NCBI GenBank assembly: GCA_027579435.1
Contig: JANBPK010000762.1
Location: forward strand, 1-64,000
DNA length: 64,000 nt
Direction: 5' to 3'
Source of the DNA: Candolleomyces eurysporus
Taxonomy: Eukaryota > Basidiomycota > Agaricomycetes > Agaricales > Psathyrellaceae
Of the stretch, positions 58,850 to 64,000 are shown in pieces. Every line of letters starts with the position of its first letter. The stretch's first letter is position 1. The notes under the pieces are model-generated. The model saw only the letters and a list, made by a program, of their open reading frames with translations. It ran no database searches and was not told the DNA's origin. A program made the translations under genes and the position numbers.

Positions 58850-60168
58850 CTACGAATTTGCACGATCTGGAAGAATTCTGTGGCGAGTATAGAGTCGCTT
58901 TTCTTCCTCCTGACCTTCACCACCATTCGTCATTACGGCCATCTCTGGGGTAATTGAGGATGGAGGAAGCGGAATTGATATCTGCTGGGTGGGGGTATCG
59001 GGCTGAACATGTAATTCGGCGGCATGCTTAGCATCGCCAGGGGGTAAATCGATGGAAACGACCTGGCAGATGTTCGAGTACCAGGTAGGCGGAGGGTCCT
59101 GCTGAGAATAACTGATCCACTTCCCGTTCCCTTTCCCTAGCAGCGACCAAAACGATGCGATTTCAACCGACATCCTATCCAGGGACTGATTGGGTGTGCC
59201 TGCACTGGCCTGCAAAACAGACATCTCAGCAGACGGAAGATGATCTTCCCCCAGTTCAATGCCAAGTTCCTTTGCATGCTCGTCGTCAACGTGGAAGGTC
59301 CACCAGAACACCCCCTGATCCTCTTGTTGGATGATGCGAGATTTGAAACGAATGGACTCATCCGACGTTGAGTCCTCTCCGGTCGTGGTTCGACTGAATT
59401 CGGCCGTTCCCTTGAATGGAAAGGAGAACCCAACCTTGGACATCATTTGCTGGCCAGTCTTCTCCGACTTGTTTTGCTTCACTTGCCCATCTGAGGCCGG
59501 CGTACTTTTCGGTTTATGCTTGAATAAATCCCACTCATGGCTGTAGCTGTCGATCAAAATTTTCAAGTGTCTTTGGGAGTACCGATAAGCGGCGCTTGGA
59601 TTGCTGAGAGCTTGGCACCGCATCTTTGTGAAGTGCACACTGGAAGTACGTCCTGGAGTGACCTGTACAGTCCGGAAAATTTAGAACCCATTGAGAGGAT
59701 ATCCACAGCCATAAGCATACCTGAAAATTGAAGTCGCCGATAAGCTGCAGTGTTTGCAATCGACCATCTCCCGGCGGTGGTTGAAAAATCACAGCCTTGA
59801 TGTCAAAACGAATGTTGTAGGGTCGTTGAGTCGCACCATCATCTCCCGGGACAGGTGGACCTTGAGGCGGTTGCGTATGTTCATCATCACGACTTCCTTC
59901 CTCGCCAGGATCGTCACCCGAATTCCCCCTCGTCACCCCGGACTGTGAAGTCGAAACAATGTGACCTTCCGTTGGTAAGCGTCTGGATGGTTCACCCCCA
60001 CTTCCTCCATCTTGTGGATTATCACTAGGAGGTTGGTCATGATGATCACCGGACCCATGACCGGCCAAGGTCTGCCCCTTGTCCAGTGCAATGTTGAGGC
60101 GAAGGTGAGAAGGGGACGGGTGGGGAATCAAATCTTCGAAATTCACGGATTTGCCATCGGCGTTGAAC
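58850..60168 (-). pseudogene. 3' half of a transposon-split NLR gene (C-terminal module B)
   Basis: Two reverse-strand exons (60168-59721 and 59662-58850) continue the gene that begins at 63711. They code FNADGKSVNFEDLIPHPSPS, a disordered Gly/Asp/Ser linker, FDIKAVIFQPPPGDG and LQLIGDFNFQ. After the intron come VTPGRTSSVHFTKMRCQALS, HLKILIDSYSHEW, FWWTFHVDDEHAKELGIELG and a tail to DRANS. The intron position (FNFQ/VTPG) is the same as in the paralogue at 48516. The frame is open throughout, so the damage is only the insertion at 60169. On its own the fragment has no start in a sensible place. Confidence 0.8.
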
Positions 60169-61336
60169 CCCAGTGAAAACGGGGTTTGCGAAATTCTGCA
60201 GTCCTATGCATTCAATGCATGTATCTGCAAAATAAAGCGTCAACTCACGAGCCAGTAATTTCCGTCCTTGGATACAGCTGCAGATTTCTGCTTTAAAATG
60301 CAATGGGCAGATGGTGGCCTACTTCTGTCAATTGAAGAGCGTGGTATATCGATCCGAGGCCTGATTAATTCGATCTTCGAAGTTCCCAAGAAGCCTTTGG
60401 ACATGCTCACGTTGATGCACATCACGTCGTCATTCGAGGCCATTCGTCCTTCGTTCAAAGTGCCCTCAATCTTGTCTATGGTCTGTGCGTGGGGCTTCTA
60501 TCTCTTCTTTGCTGCAGCTGACTTCTCTTGCATGGACCTGGCTCTTTCTTAATCACTACCTCCGACTCTCTCCTCCTCTTCGACAGACGCCTCTCAGGGA
60601 ATAACTGCAAGTCATAGCCACAGTCAAGGTATGCTATGTAGTCACCTCGGAGCCTGTTCATACAATAACAAGCTCCAAAATGTATGTTAGATCCTCGGTG
60701 GTGATCGCCCTGTTGGTGAGTCGAGAGTGACTATATGCGCTTAGTCTTACTAACTAAGCTGGCATAGATATCATACACACATTACCTGACAAATGGTGTC
60801 GTTTTAGTAGTACCCCCGTGGTGAGATTTCTCTTGTACGGCTCTTCGATCTGCCTCACTGCCATGTGTGACCACACAGGTGCAGCGTGCACAAACCGTCC
60901 TCCGTCGACAACCGCTTGGAATCTGGGTCTGCCAAGCCGTGTGATTTCGCTGAGACTGCGCTTTTCCAATCTGCTGGCAAGCCGAGGGACATGGCGAGGG
61001 ACACGGCGAGGTGCGCTGTGCAGTTGGCAACCGAACTTGGGCTTGGAGGCAGGATCGGGAGGGTGTCTAGTGTACATTCGTGTATTTAGGTTGCATTAAC
61101 AATTCTATGCAGATTTATGCATTCCATCACTCCCAATAACCAGACCTAGGCAACCATGTTTAACGCAGATAAATGCAGGACGGTGCATCAAATTGTGGCC
61201 TCGAACCGGAAATTTGCAGAACGGACGGAAATTTTACCGCAAATGTCTGCTCTCCTTTGCATATTTCGGCATTTATGATCCCAACGCACTATTTTGCATA
61301 GCTTTGCACAATTTTGCAGAGGCCGTTCTCGCTGGG
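60169..61336. mobile_element. Non-autonomous DNA transposon inside the NLR gene
   Basis: The 1,168-bp insertion is bounded by a 7-bp target duplication, GTTGAAC (60162-60168 and 61337-61343). Its ends are inverted repeats: CCCAGTGAAAACGGGGTTTG from 60169 against CCCAGCGAGAACGGCCTCTG read inwards from 61336. Similarity continues to CTATGCA, about 42 bp with 32 matches, and most mismatches are transitions. The subterminal parts are rich in TGCA-containing words. No transposase is visible; the longest inner frames (for example 60886-61089, +) have no domain. A 7-bp duplication is unusual: hAT elements make 8 and Mutator-like elements 9. The superfamily is therefore undecided. Confidence 0.85.
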
Positions 61337-63711
61337 GTTGAACACGGGCGGTCGAATCGTTTTCCCATGTGGCATGGATATCATTGAAGGAAATGGCGAG
61401 CACGCTTTCCCGACAGCGTCCAGGACGTGCTGTTCCAGCGTAAGGCTCTCCGAGGATACGATGTGTATTTCCTGTAATAACATGCCCATGTCTTCCGCAA
61501 TTAAGCCTTCGTTGAACCCCGCTAGCACGACCATCGGGGTATTTGGACTACCCATGGCTCTGACGATGTCTGTCTGGCACGATTCGATGTGCTCGTGTGC
61601 GTCGACAGCCGCAAAGCATGCAAGACGATGATTCACTGGGGTTTGTTGCGAATCACTATGGCTATCGGAAACCTCGCCGATTGCCCGCAGTTTAAACGGC
61701 AACTGCAGATGCTGGGGAGTGTCGGTGGAGCACTCGGCCGAGCGGGCTTGTACTTGCACTCGGGCTAGCTGCTCAATCAGCTCTGGTGCGCCCGGATTCA
61801 GTTCAAGCGTCCTACGACACAGCTGGATGGCAAAATCTGACTCCGCTGATTCGAAAAGACCTTCCGCTTGGTTCAAATGAACGACAGAATAATGAAGGGC
61901 ATATGCAGCAGCTGGACTGCGTTGACTGCGGTTTGTGAGTGACCCTACCCCGTGTTGACGATACACGAGTTCACATTGGAGGCAACGAAGGAAGAGCCGA
62001 ACATGCTCTTGTGGATGTGCAAAGAATCGGCCTGATCGACTTTGGGTGGTAAGAAAGTCGCGGAGGGAGGTGTGGAAGGGTGTGACGGGTATATCGTCTG
62101 TCCCGGGAACCACGATAATGGCTCCCAAGTTCACCAGGACGTTGACTACTTCGTTGGTGCTGATCCCAACGAGCTCAGCAATACCCGACGTCGGGAGTGG
62201 TGCGTTGAGAAGGGCGATGGTCGAGATGATATCCGAGAAAAAGGGGAGATGTTCTGAGCGTTCCAATGTCTGCTCGTAGAGTCCGTCAAGGCCAGGGTTC
62301 ATTTTGAGGGCTAGGTGAAGGCGATCCATGGGCGTCGCTAAGGAACTACCTTCTCTGGTCGACCACATGATGAATTTGAACACTGCGGATGCGAAAATGA
62401 ACGATCCTCCAATATGCTGGACCAACTTGTGTATGTCGTTCGGGGGAGGCCATTTCCCATGCTGCGAGATGTATGCCTGGATAACAGCGTTTCGCCGTGT
62501 TACACCATCGAACAAAATATGAAGGAAGATTTCAATATCGTCGTCGGAGCAATGATTAGCAAGGTTGTCTAAACGAACCCCGGGAACGTTCAAGTGCGAT
62601 TGGATATGCTCCTCCACCCTGCTCGTGATAAAAACACGAAGAGGAATGAAAGGATTGTCGTTGAAAAAAGCGAGCATGCCCTCGATAAGTTCTTTAACTT
62701 CATCTTTGTTGTCGCATTGGTCCAACCCATCTAGTACAATGAGGAATGGCCTTCCTGCTAGCGCTATTGCTGCTTCTTGAACGGCCGCTTTGAATGGTGC
62801 ATAAACCAAGTATTGCATCTGACTCTGTAGAGAGATGTCTGCCTGGTCTGGCCGCAGCAAGGCCGGCCTAGCTTTCACAGCGGCACGGACAAAGGGTTCC
62901 GTCTGGGGAATTACTGCTACCATTTGGCTAGCAAGAGTAGTAGCGAGCCTCCAAATCTCGCTTCGTTTACCCGTATTCCTGAAGAAAAAGAAGCTTGCGA
63001 CAGGCCGACCCTCCCGCACGGACGTGACGCACACCTCCTGAGAGACGGCGGACTTGCCACTCCCAATATATCCGTGCATCCAGAAAATGTGAGGTTCGCC
63101 AGCAGCCGAGATATTATCGGCTGTCCAGGCGGTAACCTTCTTGACTACCTGGACCATTGTCCCTGGCATACAGGCAGAATCTGGAGGTGATCGTTTGCGA
63201 TCTCGGGTATGGGACGCATCTTCTATGGGGTGAAGGAGTTCGTACATCGGACCTGCACTGTCATTAGCCAAGATCGCGGGGTCGATCAAGCTGTGTGAGA
63301 ATTGAAACGCTCACTCTTGTCAATGCCATCGGTCCTTCCTAGGGAAGCATCAGAATGAAGTCTTCTTTCGGCTTGATATGCAACCAGGTCCTCGACTCTA
63401 TGCTCCTTCTGCCAGCTCTCCAATATATTCATCGGACGATCTAGCTGGCATGGTTAGCTGACTGAGGCAAGCAGCGATGTTGTACCGCTCACTCGACGTT
63501 AGGGTAGTAACCGTGTAGGTATCCTCCTAGGGGCCTTCCAGCAAGTTCGTCCTGTCTGCCTCAGGATGTTGAAAACCGGGTGGGAATGTGGCCTGCGACG
63601 ACGAACGGTGGTGGGATGGTGAGGGAGGGAAGGTGGCCAAGTTCGCTCACACAGCGTGGTTGACACATTGCTGTACTCTCCTGCGAATGTTTTCCCGCAA
63701 ACGACGTCCAT
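61337..63711 (-). pseudogene. 5' half of a transposon-split NLR gene (NACHT, helical repeats, module A)
   Basis: The main exon starts at 63252 after a GTGCAG acceptor and is open to the insertion. An upstream exon (63445-63315: NILESWQKEHRVEDLVAYQA) joins it in phase, giving DKSPMYELLHPIEDASHTRD. A first exon may begin at 63711 (MDVVCGKTFAGEYSNVSTTL); the join between it and the next exon is unresolved. The NACHT ATPase has Walker A HGYIGSGKSAVSQ and Walker B FLIVLDGLDQC, then RVFITSR and the helical region (LLNAPLPTSGIAELVGISTN). A TPR-like part follows (YALHYSVVHLNQAEGLFESA). Module A (IVRAMGSPNTPMVVLAGFNE, AVGKACSPFPSMISMP) ends at PPVFN, where the transposon enters; translation then stops about 15 codons inside it. 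NLRs of this type act in fungal nonself recognition. Confidence 0.8.
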
Positions 63712-64000
63712 GTTCAGGTGGACGAGTTGGCGTTCACCGAAGAATGAATCGGTAGTGACATCAGTAAACTCAAACTTTTGTCACTTCTAAGCTTTTTCCG
63801 GCCATTGCCCCCGTCAAATTTGGCTTAGCTTTTTGCTAAAACCGACGTGAACTTTTGGCTTGCCAGCTTTTAGCCAAAGGGCGCTTGAGAACGCTTCTAG
63901 AAGAGCAAAAGTAATTTGCACGTTTCCTGATGACTACTGTAAATACAATATTTGGGCCGCCGCGTCGGCCCTCGCAAAGCGAGCCTTGACCCTAGTTTCT
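63712..64000. other. Upstream end of the window, hairpin-prone AT/GC blocks
   Basis: It contains TTTGGCTTAGC and TTTTAGCCAAAG strings that can pair with each other (about 63820-63880). This could be a transposon end or promoter sequence. The window stops before this can be decided. Confidence 0.3.

Noticed and set aside
58850..60168. The 58850-60168 fragment as an independent gene
   Set aside because: It has no credible start, and its first codons continue the frame of the NLR at the duplicated GTTCAAC.
60754..61099. Open frames inside the transposon as a transposase
   Set aside because: About 100 codons or less, Arg/Ser/Pro rich, with no DDE-type motif or zinc finger.
60169..61336. The insertion as a large intron of the NLR gene
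   Set aside because: It has inverted repeats and a target duplication, and no donor/acceptor pair at its edges.

Overview
The window is nuclear DNA of a filamentous basidiomycete, most likely an Agaricomycete. The genes are compact and split by many introns of about 45-65 bp with GTRNGT donors. They include fungal genes with Agaricomycete-style architectures: tyrosinases, F-box expansions, a NACHT NLR and a TPR/DUF4470-type protein. Single Ns are scattered through the assembly; several act as one extra base and break otherwise good reading frames.

Layout. 0.7-10.5 kb: a four-pass palI/SUR7-like protein, a PPPY tail-anchored protein, a gene-poor decayed stretch (3.2-7.4 kb) with a diverged ~0.5-kb direct repeat, a 76-residue Cys/His-rich protein and a BBC1/AIM3-type actin-patch protein. 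11-43.3 kb: a mosaic of segmental duplications. Its parts are the rRNA dimethylase DIM1, translation factor eIF2D/TMA64 (two copies plus a 5' fragment), an F-box protein (three copies), a secreted tyrosinase (three apparently intact copies), an F-box/WD40/UIM protein (one copy plus a deletion relic) and a TPR/DUF4470-type protein (one full copy plus one truncated). Several breakpoints can be placed to within a few bases. 44.7-50.8 kb: an unknown protein with a Gly/Ala-rich hydrophobic tail, an RluA-type pseudouridine synthase, a kinase tail fragment and a membrane-anchored protein. 51.5-58.5 kb: a broken BUD6 fragment, a Rheb GTPase, ARPC5 with a partial second copy, a LINE fragment and an AIG1-like GTPase. 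58.8-63.7 kb: an NLR-like gene (NACHT, helical repeats, then the same C-terminal modules as the membrane protein), cut in two by a 1.17-kb DNA transposon.

How the genes relate. BBC1, ARPC5 and the BUD6 fragment concern actin and polarity. DIM1, eIF2D and the pseudouridine synthase concern ribosomes and translation; DIM1 and eIF2D share a tandem GATAAGATAAGAT promoter motif. The most novel element is the pair at 48.5-50.8 kb and 58.8-63.7 kb: two inverted paralogues carry the same uncharacterised C-terminal modules, one joined to a two-helix membrane anchor and the other to a NACHT ATPase, with an AIG1-like GTPase between them. This looks like a modular innate-immunity or allorecognition-type locus, but that function is inference.
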